64,000 bases of DNA from Paenibacillus macerans (GCF_023715465.1 NZ_JAMBOE010000003.1:496001-560000), one strand, 5' to 3'; counted from the stretch's first letter, positions 43,485 through 53,906 are shown. Translations and numbers: made by a program. Notes: generated from the sequence alone by a model not told the origin.

Positions 43485-44426
43485 TTATCCCGCTAACACA
43501 ACTGTGGCCGAGCCTCCGGCAAAAAGAGCATTAATATTGTCCAGTGAAGTAATAATCGCTTTACTTTCCGGGCGACTTTCTACAAAAGAAATGGCGGCTT
43601 CAACTTTGGGCAACATACTGCCCGGCGCAAATTGATTTTCATCAATCCATTTTTTTAATTGATCGACGGTGACCGCTTCTAATTTCTCCTGGTTGGGTTG
43701 ATTGTAATTGACATAAACATGATCGACGCCTGTTAAAATGAACAAATAATCGGCCTCGACAAGATTCGCCAGCTTCGCAGAGGCAAAGTCTTTATCAATG
43801 ACGGCTTCGACTCCCTCATAACCATGTGCTACTTCTTTTACGGGAATCCCCCCTCCGCCGGCCGAGATCGTGACATATCCGTTTTCGATCAGGGTTTTGA
43901 TGATTGGATACTCAACAATCGTTAGGGGATTAGGGGAAGGCACAACCTTTCGATACCCGCGGCCTGCATCTTCCACATAGATTTCGCCCGTTTCAGCGGC
44001 TGCTTTTTCCGCTTCTTCCTGAGTGAAAAACGGTCCTATCGGCTTAGTGGGGTTGCTGAATGCCTGATCGTGTTCGTCAACGACGACTTGAGTCACAATC
44101 GCTGCCACTTGATGGTGAAGTCCGGCTTCAGCCATAGCTTCATTCATTGTGTTTTGCAGCCAGTAGCCTATACTCCCTTGAGTCATCGCCACGCATGCAT
44201 CGAGCGGTAAAGCCGGATTTTTATCGGATTTAGCCAGTGCTTGTTGCAACAACAAATTCCCGACTTGAGGCCCATTACCGTGGCTAATAATGAGCTGGTG
44301 TCCTTGCTTGATTAATTCGATTAATTGCTTGCTCGTATAACGCAAAGCTTCAATTTGTCCCTGAGGGGAAGGATCGTCGTTCAATATAGCGTTACCACCC
44401 AATGCGATTACGATTCTTTTGCCCAT
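43485..44426 (-). CDS. arcC: carbamate kinase
   Basis: 313 residues, normal length. Amino-acid-kinase fold with IALGGNAIL at the start, [23 protein letters not shown] and [10 protein letters not shown]. It makes ATP from ADP and carbamoyl phosphate, releasing CO2 and ammonia. Here it is the last gene of the allFG-allH-arcC operon and overlaps allH by 19 bases, so it is dedicated to carbamoyl phosphate from oxalurate rather than to arginine breakdown (no arcA or arcB nearby). It corresponds to the allK gene of enterobacterial ureide clusters. Confidence 0.95.
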   Translation of the reverse strand: MGKRIVIALGGNAILNDDPSPQGQIEALRYTSKQLIELIKQGHQLIISHGNGPQVGNLLLQQALAKSDKNPALPLDACVAMTQGSIGYWLQNTMNEAMAEAGLHHQVAAIVTQVVVDEHDQAFSNPTKPIGPFFTQEEAEKAAAETGEIYVEDAGRGYRKVVPSPNPLTIVEYPIIKTLIENGYVTISAGGGGIPVKEVAHGYEGVEAVIDKDFASAKLANLVEADYLFILTGVDHVYVNYNQPNQEKLEAVTVDQLKKWIDENQFAPGSMLPKVEAAISFVESRPESKAIITSLDNINALFAGGSATVVLAG

Positions 44427-45295
44427 AACTTCCTCCCATTTGCTTGTTTTAAAAAAGTAAGAATACCTATTAAAGTATCGTTTCCAGAGGTTGCGCCGTA
44501 GGCTTGTATCTTTTTTATCGCCTCTGTTAGTTGCTGTTTATTTTCGGATTGAATCGCTTGACAAAGCTTTATCCACTGGGCATTTGCATATCCATCAAAC
44601 AGAGCCTGATAGTACGCTCGACTCACATCTGTCGTTGATCGATGCTGTAATTGCCGCTGCGTCATACCGGTTAAGAAGGTTCCGCTGCCGGTTATACGCT
44701 CAAACAGGATCAGCCCTTGCAAAAAATCATCGCCGGCAGGTGTTAAGCCGACTCCCGCGCCGATCAAAGATCGGACAGCCTCTTCAGAAAAACAATTCGG
44801 TTCGTTAACGAAGTTCTCGTACAATGGTTTCAGCGGCGATGAAGCGAATCCGGATTGCTCCCAGATATCCGCTTCTTCAAGCAGATGCAATAAATCGCTT
44901 TTGCTCAGCTGCTCATGCGGCACGTACGGTATCGATAGATCCACGCGGTGGACCGAAGGGATCGTCATCGTTGTCACCTGAGGCCGGGTGTAATAAATAA
45001 ATATCAGGCTAAGTTTTTCTTCAGATTGGGAAAAACGGCTGCTTATCTTTACCGGGTCGCCGACAGATAGCCCTGCTTGGATAAGCTTGAAATCTGCAGC
45101 GTCGATCGCGAGTCCGATTGCCGATAAGCTCTCCAAGTCTTTTCCGACGAACAATAAGCGATCTTTGTATGTTAGGTTGAATCCATTCGAAAAAATCGAA
45201 TGGATTCGCGCAAGAATACTTCCTTTTTGCTGGATCATATGCAGTACGTACGGGCTGATATAAACTTTTTCGCATTTTATACTGTGTTCATTCAT
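44408..45295 (-). CDS. allH: AllH (YlbF, DUF2877), oxamate carbamoyltransferase subunit
   Basis: 295 residues of the DUF2877 family, recognised by [20 protein letters not shown] and [14 protein letters not shown]. coli AllFGH (formerly FdrA, YlbE, YlbF) together form the long-sought oxamate (oxalurate) transcarbamylase. The gene overlaps allFG by 8 bases and arcC by 19 bases, so the three are tightly coupled. Cytoplasmic. The function rests on family knowledge and on gene order. Confidence 0.85.
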   Translation of the reverse strand: MNEHSIKCEKVYISPYVLHMIQQKGSILARIHSIFSNGFNLTYKDRLLFVGKDLESLSAIGLAIDAADFKLIQAGLSVGDPVKISSRFSQSEEKLSLIFIYYTRPQVTTMTIPSVHRVDLSIPYVPHEQLSKSDLLHLLEEADIWEQSGFASSPLKPLYENFVNEPNCFSEEAVRSLIGAGVGLTPAGDDFLQGLILFERITGSGTFLTGMTQRQLQHRSTTDVSRAYYQALFDGYANAQWIKLCQAIQSENKQQLTEAIKKIQAYGATSGNDTLIGILTFLKQANGRKLWAKES

Positions 45296-48200
45296 CTTCC
45301 ACTTTGATGCCTAACGATTTGGCGTAGGCAACCAATGCTTTTTCAAAGCACACGAGAGGCGCTCTGACCGTACCCGCACCAATTTGACCGACACCGGCTT
45401 CCTTATGAGCAATACCTGTATTGATAATAGGCGTAATACCGGTTTCTACAACCTTGCGGATATCAATACCCAATGTCGCTCCTTTGAAGTTCCAGTTCGG
45501 AATAGCCCAGGCCGGATTGTTCGTAATGGAAATGCGCTGCATCTCTTCCGAAATGGCTTGCGCATCGTTCAGTCCGCTTAATCCGACAAAACGTGTCACA
45601 CCCGGCGCAGCGATCATAGCCATGCCGCCAACACCGACTGTTTCCGTTATGGCACTGTCTCCGATATCCGGATTGGCCAGTTCCGCCGAATAGCCCGTAA
45701 AGTATAATCCGTCCGGCGTATTCACGGGACCTGTAAACCATTCATCGCCCAAAGCGCTGATCCGAACCCCAAAGTTCTCCCCGTTACGCGACATGGTCGT
45801 GACGACACAGCCTTCTTTTACTTTACGCGCATAATCAACCATCGCTTTACTTGTGGCCATCATAATGTTCAGGAAAAATTGGTCGGTATTCGCCAAAAAT
45901 TGAATCACGTCCGCTTTATCTTGTTCTTGCACGTCAAGGGTGACAATCGCAGGCGTAATTTCTTTTAAAAATACGAGTGACGCTGCGATGTTACGCTGGT
46001 GGAATTCATCTCCCATTCCGATTGCCCGAGCAATCATGACGTTCAAGTTCAAGCCTTCGTCGAACGTTCTTAAAGCCTGTCCCAATACCGGCCCCAGAAC
46101 ATCGCGCATCCATTTCAGACGTTTGATGACATTTTCATTATTGGCGCCGAAACGAAGCACTTCACCGATACCTTCGTTCATAATGCAGTAGCCGGTTGTA
46201 CCGTCCGCTTTATTTTCTACGATGAATACAGGGAAATTGGCAGAAGTGATTCCGCCCATCGGTCCTACTGCACCGACGTGATGGCATGGAATGAATTTCA
46301 CTTCATTGTTTTCCAATTGACGACGGGCGTCCTCATGATCCGCTGCCCATCCTTCGAATAACATAGCGCCGATTACGGAACCTTTCATAGGCCCGGTCAT
46401 ATTTTCATACTTGATCGGCGGCCCGGCATGAAGAATGACTTTTTCGCCGGTATTCAGTTGCGGAATAACTTCTTTGGCTGGACGCGCATCGACCAAGAAG
46501 GGTTGAGATTCCAACAATCGGCTAACGACTTTATCATTGGCCGCATTGATTTCCGCTTCGCGTTTTTCCAGTTCATTCAAGATGCGAATCAACTTCTGGT
46601 TGCCGCCGGCTTTTGGCCGCCATGAGAATTGTAAAGCTTGTCCATTAAATTTGATGATGGATTCGGTGAAGCTTGGAAGCCCGACATTAATAACTCTCGG
46701 TACGCTATTCAACAAATTCAGTACTTTCTCGCTTGGTTCCGGTACATCCATTTTCGCTTCCGTATATTCAACGCGTCCTTTATCGGCTACCTGCAGTTCA
46801 TGTCCCATTAATTTCAAGGCAAGTCGAATGGCACGCGCATTGCTGCTTTCAACGATGACGCCGGCCTCTTTTAACGTTTGAACGGCTTGCGCATAATTTT
46901 GCGGATCATTGTCCGTTCCGACAACGCTGCCGATGACATACAGCTGGCGCCCTGTTTCTTTAGCTTCTTCCAAAGCCTTTTGGATACTCGGCGCCAGTGC
47001 GCCCGCCATATCCGGATGGGCTCCGTATCCCAACACCACATCGACCAAGATGATGCCGGTTGTTTGGTCTTTCAATACTTCCTTTAACTTATGTACTCTG
47101 ACTTCCGGGTCGATCATCGGGTGAGGCTTGCCCTGGGTATAGACGTCGTCGCCCAGATCCATCACTTGAAATCCTTGCGTGTTTAAAATATAGCCTTCTT
47201 CGCCTTTGACGTTATCGAGTCCCAGCGCGTCGGAGATCAGCGTAGCGGCTTCGCTCGCCAGTGTGCCCCCGGAATACAGCCCTTTTACGGTTTTGCCTGC
47301 CGGCAGCGGTTGATCGACCTGGAACGCAATCGGATCGTTGTAGTTCGCTTTGACTTCGTCGCCATTGGCGATATCGACCGCGATTCTGGCGGCTTCTTCC
47401 AATGTATAGGCCAACGACACATTGCCGACGTGCGCTTCGGGTTTCTCGCCCAAAAACAGGGCAACGACCGGTTTGGATAACGATTGCAGCAACTGCATGA
47501 CGTTGTCGCGCACTTTTTTTGCCGGCGGTTTGGAAATGATAAGGATCACATCGGTCGGAGCGTGCTGCTCAAGAGCGACGACCGCATCAATCATCGTCCG
47601 CGCTTGAACGTCTTCCTTCAGGTCGCGTCCGCCTGTGCCGATCGCATGAACGACGCCGCCGCCTAGGCGATCGATGATCGTGGTGGCTTCCTGAATACCT
47701 GTGCCTGATGCGGCAACGATGCCGATATTCCCAGGATTGGTGACATTGGTGAAAGCGATCGGGATGCTGGACAATACGCCGGTGCCGCAGTCTGGCCCCA
47801 TCAAGAGCAAGCCTTTTTCATGCGCTTTTTGTTTGAGGCGTGCTTCATCTTCCAGGCTCACATTATCGCTGAACGAAAATACGTGTAACCCCAAATCCAA
47901 AGCCTTCTCAATCTCGTCGGCAGCATAGATGCCCGGAATGGAGAATAGGGCCAGGTTGGCGTCCGGCATCGCTTCTAAAGCATCTTTCCAATTGTCTACG
48001 CTCGATACGCCGTCGCTTTTGTTGCTGCCCGAAAGATCGCTCAAAAAGCGCTGGACTTCTTCAATAACAGAATCGAGCACGTGCTGGCCGTCCGATTCGA
48101 CCACGATCGCCATGTCGTTGGCGCCTGCCGCCTGGACTTCATCGGTAAACAATCCGGCTGCTTTTAGAATGTCTTTATTGGCATCCGTTGCCATCATGAC

Positions 48201-48302
48201 CTGCCCTTGTTTCACACCATCTAATCTATTAATGGAATTGGTTAACAACATTAAATTGATCGAATCTTGATAACTATTTTTTTGAATCACGGAATATAAC
48301 AT
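45288..48302 (-). CDS. allFG: AllF-AllG fusion (FdrA + DUF1116), oxamate carbamoyltransferase
   Basis: 1004 residues from MLYSVIQKNSYQDSINLMLL (ATG 48302, AAAGGAGGA upstream; a longer reading of 13 residues is rejected). Residues 1 to about 520 are FdrA, a succinyl-CoA-synthetase-like fold (MGPDCGTGVLSSIPIAFTNV, GNIGIVAASGTGIQEATT). Residues from about 535 are the DUF1116/YlbE protein (ILHAGPPIKYENMTGPMKG, FIPCHHVGAVGPMGGITSA, GDEFHQRNIAAS). In E. coli these are separate genes of 555 and about 419 residues; the total here fits a simple in-frame fusion. With AllH it should convert oxalurate and phosphate to oxamate and carbamoyl phosphate. First gene of the operon. Confidence 0.88.
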   Translation of the reverse strand: MLYSVIQKNSYQDSINLMLLTNSINRLDGVKQGQVMMATDANKDILKAAGLFTDEVQAAGANDMAIVVESDGQHVLDSVIEEVQRFLSDLSGSNKSDGVSSVDNWKDALEAMPDANLALFSIPGIYAADEIEKALDLGLHVFSFSDNVSLEDEARLKQKAHEKGLLLMGPDCGTGVLSSIPIAFTNVTNPGNIGIVAASGTGIQEATTIIDRLGGGVVHAIGTGGRDLKEDVQARTMIDAVVALEQHAPTDVILIISKPPAKKVRDNVMQLLQSLSKPVVALFLGEKPEAHVGNVSLAYTLEEAARIAVDIANGDEVKANYNDPIAFQVDQPLPAGKTVKGLYSGGTLASEAATLISDALGLDNVKGEEGYILNTQGFQVMDLGDDVYTQGKPHPMIDPEVRVHKLKEVLKDQTTGIILVDVVLGYGAHPDMAGALAPSIQKALEEAKETGRQLYVIGSVVGTDNDPQNYAQAVQTLKEAGVIVESSNARAIRLALKLMGHELQVADKGRVEYTEAKMDVPEPSEKVLNLLNSVPRVINVGLPSFTESIIKFNGQALQFSWRPKAGGNQKLIRILNELEKREAEINAANDKVVSRLLESQPFLVDARPAKEVIPQLNTGEKVILHAGPPIKYENMTGPMKGSVIGAMLFEGWAADHEDARRQLENNEVKFIPCHHVGAVGPMGGITSANFPVFIVENKADGTTGYCIMNEGIGEVLRFGANNENVIKRLKWMRDVLGPVLGQALRTFDEGLNLNVMIARAIGMGDEFHQRNIAASLVFLKEITPAIVTLDVQEQDKADVIQFLANTDQFFLNIMMATSKAMVDYARKVKEGCVVTTMSRNGENFGVRISALGDEWFTGPVNTPDGLYFTGYSAELANPDIGDSAITETVGVGGMAMIAAPGVTRFVGLSGLNDAQAISEEMQRISITNNPAWAIPNWNFKGATLGIDIRKVVETGITPIINTGIAHKEAGVGQIGAGTVRAPLVCFEKALVAYAKSLGIKVEDE

Positions 48303-48326
48303 GAAAATCCTCCTTTTGACTTTTAG

Positions 48327-48341
48327 TATAACCGCTTTCAA
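48327..48341 (-). promoter_or_regulatory. CRE-like site before allFG
   Basis: TTGAAAGCGGTTATA fits the CcpA consensus at 14 of 15 positions and overlaps a TATACT -10 element. Similar sites lie before allC and allE. Confidence 0.5.
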
Positions 48342-48442
48342 TAGAGCGAAAAATGAACACTCTCTATAAAAACGCTCCGTCTTTTGTGCACTTTAAATAA
48401 AAAAGCCGGGATCGCTTTATGCTATGTTATTAGCAAAATGAA

Positions 48443-49348
48443 GTGAAAATTAAGTTGAAGGTGCTGATTAAACTGAGTAAACGACCTGCCTACGAGCGCA
48501 TTACAATCCCTGTTCATACGATCGACGGATTACAATTGTATGGAACCTTTTATCGCGGAAACGGCAATCAAGCCTATAAAGGAACGATTCTTTACTTTCA
48601 CGGTGGAGGAATGATTTTTGGGCACAGAGAAGATTTGCCGCAGCCCTATATATCACTGCTGACCGAAAGCGGCTATGGTCTGCTCACCCTCGATTATTTG
48701 CTCGCTCCCGAAAGTAAGCTGCCGGCTATTATGCAGTCGGTCCGCCGATCCATAGAATGGTTCATCCAGGAAGGGCCGCGTACTTTGAACCTCGATCATT
48801 CCGATTACTATCTCATGGGACGTTCCGCCGGTGGGTATTTGGCTTTGTACTCTGCCGTTCATGCCCATATTAAGCCGCGCGGAGTGATTATATTTTACGG
48901 ATATTACAAGCTGAACGATCCGAGCTTCAACGTGCCCAGCCGGCATTTTCTCCAATATCCGCAGGTTTCCGATCCGATAATGCAGAGCCTTATTGCCGAT
49001 CATGCCGTTGCGTCGGAGCCTTCAAAGCAGCGTTATCTGCTCTACCTGGCCGCACGCCAGCGTGGGAACTGGATCTCTTTTATTTCCGGCGGTCTACAGC
49101 CAAACAGCGATTATGAATTAACAAAGGATCAATTGGCTGGCCTGCCCGCAGCGTTTATTGCCGCCGCAAATCAAGATCCGGATGTACCGGTCAGACAATC
49201 GAAAATGCTGCATAAATTCATACCGCAAAGCGAACTTCATCTTGTCGAATCGGCAGAGCATGACTTCGACCGGACACAGGTGGATGAATTGGCGATAGAA
49301 ATCTACTCGAAACTGGTGGCATGGCTGGATCAAAGCGCCGTCCTTTAA
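48443..49348 (+). CDS. alpha/beta hydrolase (HSL-like lipase/esterase)
   Basis: About 301 residues, start uncertain (GTG 48443 or a later TTG). The oxyanion motif LYFHGGGMIFGHRED and nucleophile elbow YLMGRSAGGYLAL mark the hormone-sensitive-lipase type of alpha/beta hydrolase; the catalytic His is in ESAEHDFDR and the acid in AANQDPDVP. No signal peptide. It is divergent from allFG and convergent with the permease gene. Its substrate is unknown; position inside the ureide cluster suggests but does not prove a link. Confidence 0.75.
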   Translation: MKIKLKVLIKLSKRPAYERITIPVHTIDGLQLYGTFYRGNGNQAYKGTILYFHGGGMIFGHREDLPQPYISLLTESGYGLLTLDYLLAPESKLPAIMQSVRRSIEWFIQEGPRTLNLDHSDYYLMGRSAGGYLALYSAVHAHIKPRGVIIFYGYYKLNDPSFNVPSRHFLQYPQVSDPIMQSLIADHAVASEPSKQRYLLYLAARQRGNWISFISGGLQPNSDYELTKDQLAGLPAAFIAAANQDPDVPVRQSKMLHKFIPQSELHLVESAEHDFDRTQVDELAIEIYSKLVAWLDQSAVL

Positions 49349-49363
49349 GCTCGAAAAATGACA

Positions 49364-49415
49364 AAGCAGGACTATCGATTCTATTAGTGCGATCTAATAG
49401 TCCTGCTTCTTTATA
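49364..49415. terminator. bidirectional terminator between the hydrolase and permease genes
   Basis: AAGCAGGACTAT (49364-49375) pairs with ATAGTCCTGCTT (49397-49408), followed by CTTTAT on the plus strand. Confidence 0.85.
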
Positions 49416-49424
49416 AGTTTTTAA

Positions 49425-50714
49425 TTAGACGCGAGTGGCTTTGGACGAGGAAGTGGCCGCACTTGCGATAAACATAACCGTACCGATCAGCAGGACGATA
49501 GCCCCAATATAAAATCCCCATTGGCCCGAACCGGTCTTATCGATAATGTAGCCGGTCAAAGCCGGCGCGACTACGGACGAAGACATACCGAAGAAGTTGA
49601 ATACGCCGAGCGTCGATGCGACGGATTTGGAATCGGCTTTGTCCGTAATATAAGAAATCAATACGGGATCGACAGCCAGTTTACCCAGGAAACCGTACAG
49701 CAGCAGCACGCCCGCAAGCAGACCCGCATTAGGCACAAACACGGAGACCGCAATCAGGACAAAGGAGGCGATTTCAAGGCCGATAATGATTTTCGTCTTG
49801 TTATGCTTCATTTTGTCGGACAGGTGGGCGAAGAATAGCCCGCCCGGAACCGCGGCGACGGCGATCATGGAAGTGATCAAGCCGATCATCGAACCTTGAA
49901 TACCGCGCTCGGACTCCAGGAACTTGGGCAGCCAGGTCACGATCAGGTAATAAGCGTAACAGGTCGAGAAATACAGCAGATAGGAGGCCACAAGTTCTTT
50001 GCGGAACAGGCCTTTTTTCGGTTTGGCTTCTTCCGGAACGGCTGTAGCGAGCGGCTCGATCGTTTGTTCGCTTTCAGCAGCTTTGGCCGCTTCGAGGCTT
50101 GGGATATTTTTCGGTTTTTGAGCGCCGATAATCATAATGGCGAACCAGATCACCAAAAATACAACCAAGCCGGCAGAGATGAAGACCATCGTTTGCCACG
50201 AAAGATTCAACTGTTTGACGATAAACGACGAACCGGTCATCCCTAAAATCAGACCCAGCGCCGAACCGGAGTTGACGATGGCGGTTGCGATGCCTTTCTT
50301 TTCGGGCGGAACGTGTTCTGCCGTAAGTGAGAACGCCGCGCCGTAATAAGTACCGCAGCCGATCCCTGCCAGGACGGAGCCCAAATATATCATCGTTAGA
50401 TTGTGAGCGAAACCGATTGATAGTACGCCCAGTGCAAACACTATAAAGCCGGGAATCAATACTTTTTTCTGGCCAAATTTATCGACCATGATGCCCGACG
50501 GAATCTGCAGCGCCGTGTATCCGAAGAAATAACAGGAGGCGATCAGGCCCATTGCCGCATTAGTCTGCGTTCCGATCGTGCCTTGAATCTCGGAATAGAT
50601 CGGGGAGAGCATAGACCGGTAAACCCAGATGATGGCCCAGCCCATACAGAACGTAAAGACGATTCTTTTCCAGTAATTCGGAGGGTATATACTTTTATTT
50701 TGAATGTGAGACAT
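49425..50714 (-). CDS. MFS permease, likely for allantoate or a related ureide
   Basis: 429 residues, 12 predicted spans with a charged central loop (AAKAAESEQTIEPLATAVPE). FGYTALQIPSGIMVDKFGQKKVL and the overall pattern are those of the anion:cation symporter group of MFS (hexuronate, tartrate, allantoate permeases). It follows allC by 19 bases in one operon, so it most likely imports allantoate or another ureide. No allantoin permease of the NCS1 type is in the window. Confidence 0.75.
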   Translation of the reverse strand: MSHIQNKSIYPPNYWKRIVFTFCMGWAIIWVYRSMLSPIYSEIQGTIGTQTNAAMGLIASCYFFGYTALQIPSGIMVDKFGQKKVLIPGFIVFALGVLSIGFAHNLTMIYLGSVLAGIGCGTYYGAAFSLTAEHVPPEKKGIATAIVNSGSALGLILGMTGSSFIVKQLNLSWQTMVFISAGLVVFLVIWFAIMIIGAQKPKNIPSLEAAKAAESEQTIEPLATAVPEEAKPKKGLFRKELVASYLLYFSTCYAYYLIVTWLPKFLESERGIQGSMIGLITSMIAVAAVPGGLFFAHLSDKMKHNKTKIIIGLEIASFVLIAVSVFVPNAGLLAGVLLLYGFLGKLAVDPVLISYITDKADSKSVASTLGVFNFFGMSSSVVAPALTGYIIDKTGSGQWGFYIGAIVLLIGTVMFIASAATSSSKATRV

Positions 50715-50733
50715 CGTTACCCAACTCTCTGTT

Positions 50734-51960
50734 TTAATATGCCAAACGTTTCAGTGCTTCAGCCAAAGCTTGTACGCCCTGTTGAATATCGACTGCTTCC
50801 GTATGCTCGGCAGGGTTGTGACTGATTCCGTCGATAGAAGGAACGAAGATCATGCCTGTCGGTACGCGTGGCGCAAAGATTTGCGAATCGTGTCCCGCTC
50901 CGGAGTGCATGACTTGATAATGAAGACCGTTATCTTTGCATACGCTTTCGATCGTCTTGATAATTTCGGCATCCATCGGAACCGGCTTTTCATTCATCCA
51001 GTTATCGATTTCGATCTCGATGCCCATCTTTTCGGCGATCACTTTCATATCCGCTTCGATTTCCTGTGTGAACCTGGCCAGTACTTCCGCATCCGTATGC
51101 CGACAGTCCATCGAAAACAATGTCTCCCCTGGTACGACGTTCACGGTGTTGGGCTTGGGCTCCACTCTGCCGAACGTCAATACGAGCGGATTGCCTTCGG
51201 CTTTTGCTTTGTCGATACTCTGCGTAACGATTCGAGCCATGCATTCGACCGTATCTTTGCGGTATTCCATTAAGGTCGTACCCGCATGGTTAGCCTGCCC
51301 TTTAAGCGTAATCGTGTACCTTTTTTGGCCGACGATTGCGTTAACGACCCCTACTTTTTTGCCGGTATTCTCCAGGAAATTCCCCTGCTCGATATGCAGT
51401 TCAAGAAATGCGGCGATACGGTTATGCTGCGGTTCACCCTGCATGAAGTCGAATCCGGCTTCGCGCATGGCGTCCGTGAATTTCACACCCTGAGCGTCCG
51501 CGATCTGTTCAACTTCTTTACGATCCGCAATCCCGAAAATATTTTTGGAACCCCAGAATACGTACGGAAAGCGGGAACCTTCTTCTTCCGCCATCGAAAT
51601 GATTTGCAGAGACTTTTTCGGTTTGCCTTCAGTTTCCAGCAGTCCTTTCACCGCTATGTAGCCTGCCATAATGCCAAGCTGTCCGTCCAAACGACCGCCT
51701 TTGACAACGGTGTCCACATGGGAGCCTGTTGCGATAATCTCTTCCGGCTGATCGGTGCCCGCAATCGTTGCGAACAGGTTGCCGACCGCATCGAATTCGA
51801 CGGTCATTCCAAGCGCTTCAAATTTGTCTTTTAAAGCCTGCTGCGCTTCAATCCAGGATTTGCTATAAAGCAATCGAGTTGTACCGGGACCTTCGACATC
51901 TGATATGCCTGAAATCCAGTCCATCAAGTCATCGATTGTTTGCGGTTCTAGTTGGATCAC
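50734..51960 (-). CDS. allC: allantoate amidohydrolase
   Basis: 408 residues from GTG 51960 (AGGTGAG upstream; the longer ATG reading begins in the promoter), matching AllC/PucF at about 411. Metallo-exopeptidase of the M20 family: metal ligands in GSHVDTV, DGQLG, MAEEEGSRFP and LELHIEQG and the final SHNPAEHT; the lid-domain sequence GQANHAGTT is present. It hydrolyses allantoate to ureidoglycine, CO2 and ammonia. First gene of an operon with the permease and divergent from pucR. Confidence 0.93.
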   Translation of the reverse strand: MIQLEPQTIDDLMDWISGISDVEGPGTTRLLYSKSWIEAQQALKDKFEALGMTVEFDAVGNLFATIAGTDQPEEIIATGSHVDTVVKGGRLDGQLGIMAGYIAVKGLLETEGKPKKSLQIISMAEEEGSRFPYVFWGSKNIFGIADRKEVEQIADAQGVKFTDAMREAGFDFMQGEPQHNRIAAFLELHIEQGNFLENTGKKVGVVNAIVGQKRYTITLKGQANHAGTTLMEYRKDTVECMARIVTQSIDKAKAEGNPLVLTFGRVEPKPNTVNVVPGETLFSMDCRHTDAEVLARFTQEIEADMKVIAEKMGIEIEIDNWMNEKPVPMDAEIIKTIESVCKDNGLHYQVMHSGAGHDSQIFAPRVPTGMIFVPSIDGISHNPAEHTEAVDIQQGVQALAEALKRLAY

Positions 51961-52010
51961 AAAGCTCACCTCGTTTTGATTTGTATTTGTCAGGCAAGCT
52001 CCAGTATAAA

Positions 52011-52025
52011 TAAAACCGCTTACAA
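52011..52025 (-). promoter_or_regulatory. CRE-like site before allC
   Basis: TTGTAAGCGGTTTTA fits the CRE consensus at 14 of 15 positions, in the allC-pucR intergenic region. A TATACT -10 for allC follows (about 52006). For pucR a -10 TATAAT lies near 52150. Confidence 0.45.
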
Positions 52026-52201
52026 TATCATTGTTCATTTATACAAAACGTTGGACGCCTTTTGTTTAAACTGCACATCTGCTGCTCGCAAATAGTCTGT
52101 ATTTACTTGACCACGATCACTACAGCTCTACGGCAGAAATGGTATACTTTATAATGATTCATGCTTTCAGATCCATATAGGCTTACAGAAAGGACATAGA
52201 T

Positions 52202-53833
52202 ATGACGACAATAGCCGACATCCTTAACCTTGCTCGCTACTCGGATCTAAAACTGCTGACGAACGAGCGTTTGATCGATATACATAAAACGATAGAAAGC
52301 GTGGAAATCTCCGAAACGCCAGATATCGAACACTATATTCCCGCCAACGTTTTGCTCCTAACAACAGCGATGAGCTATGCGAACGACCAGCAGGGGCTGA
52401 TTTCGTTGATCGATTCTTTGATTCGCGCCAAGGCGGTCGGTCTCGGGATCAAGACGGGGCGATTCCTGGGCGAAATCAAACCCGAAATCATTGAATACGC
52501 GGAGAAAGTCAATTTCCCATTGATCGATATCCCCAATACCTACTCGCTCGGCTCGCTGCTGCATCAATTGTTAAACAAGATCTGGGGCACGCGTTATGAA
52601 GAAATCTCTTTTGCCCTGGATATTCAAAAAAAATTTTTTAACTTATTGCTTCAAAATGCGACTAATCAAATTATTATCAACAAATTAAGCCAGATCGTTA
52701 AAACGCCTATTATTTTATTGAATCCATTCAAAGAAATTATGGATCATTCCAAACATTTCAATCATTACAGCAATCCTGCGCAGCATTATGTGAATCAGAT
52801 CGTACAGAAAATTCACGAAACAAATAAAAAGGACGATTCATTTATTATCAATAGTCCAAAAGGGCATGATATTCAGATCTTGCTTGTTCCGATTCGGGTT
52901 CATTCTCACTTTCCGCATTATTTGGTTGTGGTTAATCCCGAACAAATTCCTTATCCGATCTCCAGTTTTGCGATTGACCAGGCGGCTATGGTATTATCGT
53001 TTGTTTTATTCAAAAACGAAAAAGTAGCGGAATCCCAACAGTCGATTGCAACTGAATATTTCAAAGAATTGATTGATTACCACGCCAGTTCGGATCCGTC
53101 CGTACGTTCCTTTGAATTAAACATGAAATACGGTTACTTATTGTCCGATTATTATCAAGTTGTTCACGTTTTTGGCGAAGCGGCTTTAGAAGATACGGCG
53201 CCTAGTCTCAATCAGGAAGAACGATTAATATTAGCCTCGCAATGGTTACAAAAACATATTTCGGATTACTTCACCAACGGCTTGGTGCTGTTCTTCAGTG
53301 TTACAAAAGAGACTATCATTTTAATCCAACGCGAAGCCCCGGATCTGGACGAAAAATTATTGGCTATCCGTGCCCAACTCAATGACAGTCTGAATATAGA
53401 GTTGATTTTTAGTATCGGAAACCCGTATACGGATTGGAAACGCATTAATCAATCCTATACTGAAGCAAAGCTGGTGTTCGACGAACGTAAAAGCAAGCTG
53501 CAAACTCAGCCGATTATCCATTATAAAGATAAAGGGATGGTTCAGTTGTTCCATCACCTTGAAAAAAATGATGTTCGATTTTTCTGCGAGAATATATTGA
53601 AAGACTTTGCTTATCCGAAAGACCCTACCCTAGTCGAATTACGCAAAACGTTATCGGTATACTTAGGCGCACAATGCGAAATTGCCAGTGCAGCCTCCAC
53701 TTTATTCGTGCATCGCAATACGGTCAAATACCGTATTCTTCGCTGCGAAGAAATACTCGGCCACGCTGTCAATTCGCCCAGCCATTCACTGAATTTACGC
53801 CTTGCACTCGCACTCAGTGAAGAAAATTATTAA
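52202..53833 (+). CDS. pucR: PucR-family regulator of ureide catabolism
   Basis: 543 residues. The N-terminal PucR domain (1-125, TTIADILNLARYSDLKLL) senses purine degradation products in B. subtilis; the C-terminal HTH_30 domain has the signature SAASTLFVHRNTVKYRILRCEEILG. AGAAAGGAC precedes the ATG. It is divergent from allC and convergent with allD, in the middle of the genes it should activate. Effector is probably allantoate or a neighbouring intermediate. Confidence 0.9.
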   Translation: MTTIADILNLARYSDLKLLTNERLIDIHKTIESVEISETPDIEHYIPANVLLLTTAMSYANDQQGLISLIDSLIRAKAVGLGIKTGRFLGEIKPEIIEYAEKVNFPLIDIPNTYSLGSLLHQLLNKIWGTRYEEISFALDIQKKFFNLLLQNATNQIIINKLSQIVKTPIILLNPFKEIMDHSKHFNHYSNPAQHYVNQIVQKIHETNKKDDSFIINSPKGHDIQILLVPIRVHSHFPHYLVVVNPEQIPYPISSFAIDQAAMVLSFVLFKNEKVAESQQSIATEYFKELIDYHASSDPSVRSFELNMKYGYLLSDYYQVVHVFGEAALEDTAPSLNQEERLILASQWLQKHISDYFTNGLVLFFSVTKETIILIQREAPDLDEKLLAIRAQLNDSLNIELIFSIGNPYTDWKRINQSYTEAKLVFDERKSKLQTQPIIHYKDKGMVQLFHHLEKNDVRFFCENILKDFAYPKDPTLVELRKTLSVYLGAQCEIASAASTLFVHRNTVKYRILRCEEILGHAVNSPSHSLNLRLALALSEENY

Positions 53834-53835
53834 AC

Positions 53836-53893
53836 AAAAAGCATTGAAGATTGAATCATCTGCAAGCCTTCACGATTCAACCTTCAATGCTTT
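53836..53893. terminator. bidirectional terminator between pucR and allD
   Basis: AAAAGCATTGAAG... pairs with ...CTTCAATGCTTTT, with a further TTGAATC/GATTCAA stem inside. Confidence 0.9.
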
Positions 53894-53906
53894 TATCTAT
53901 TTAATA

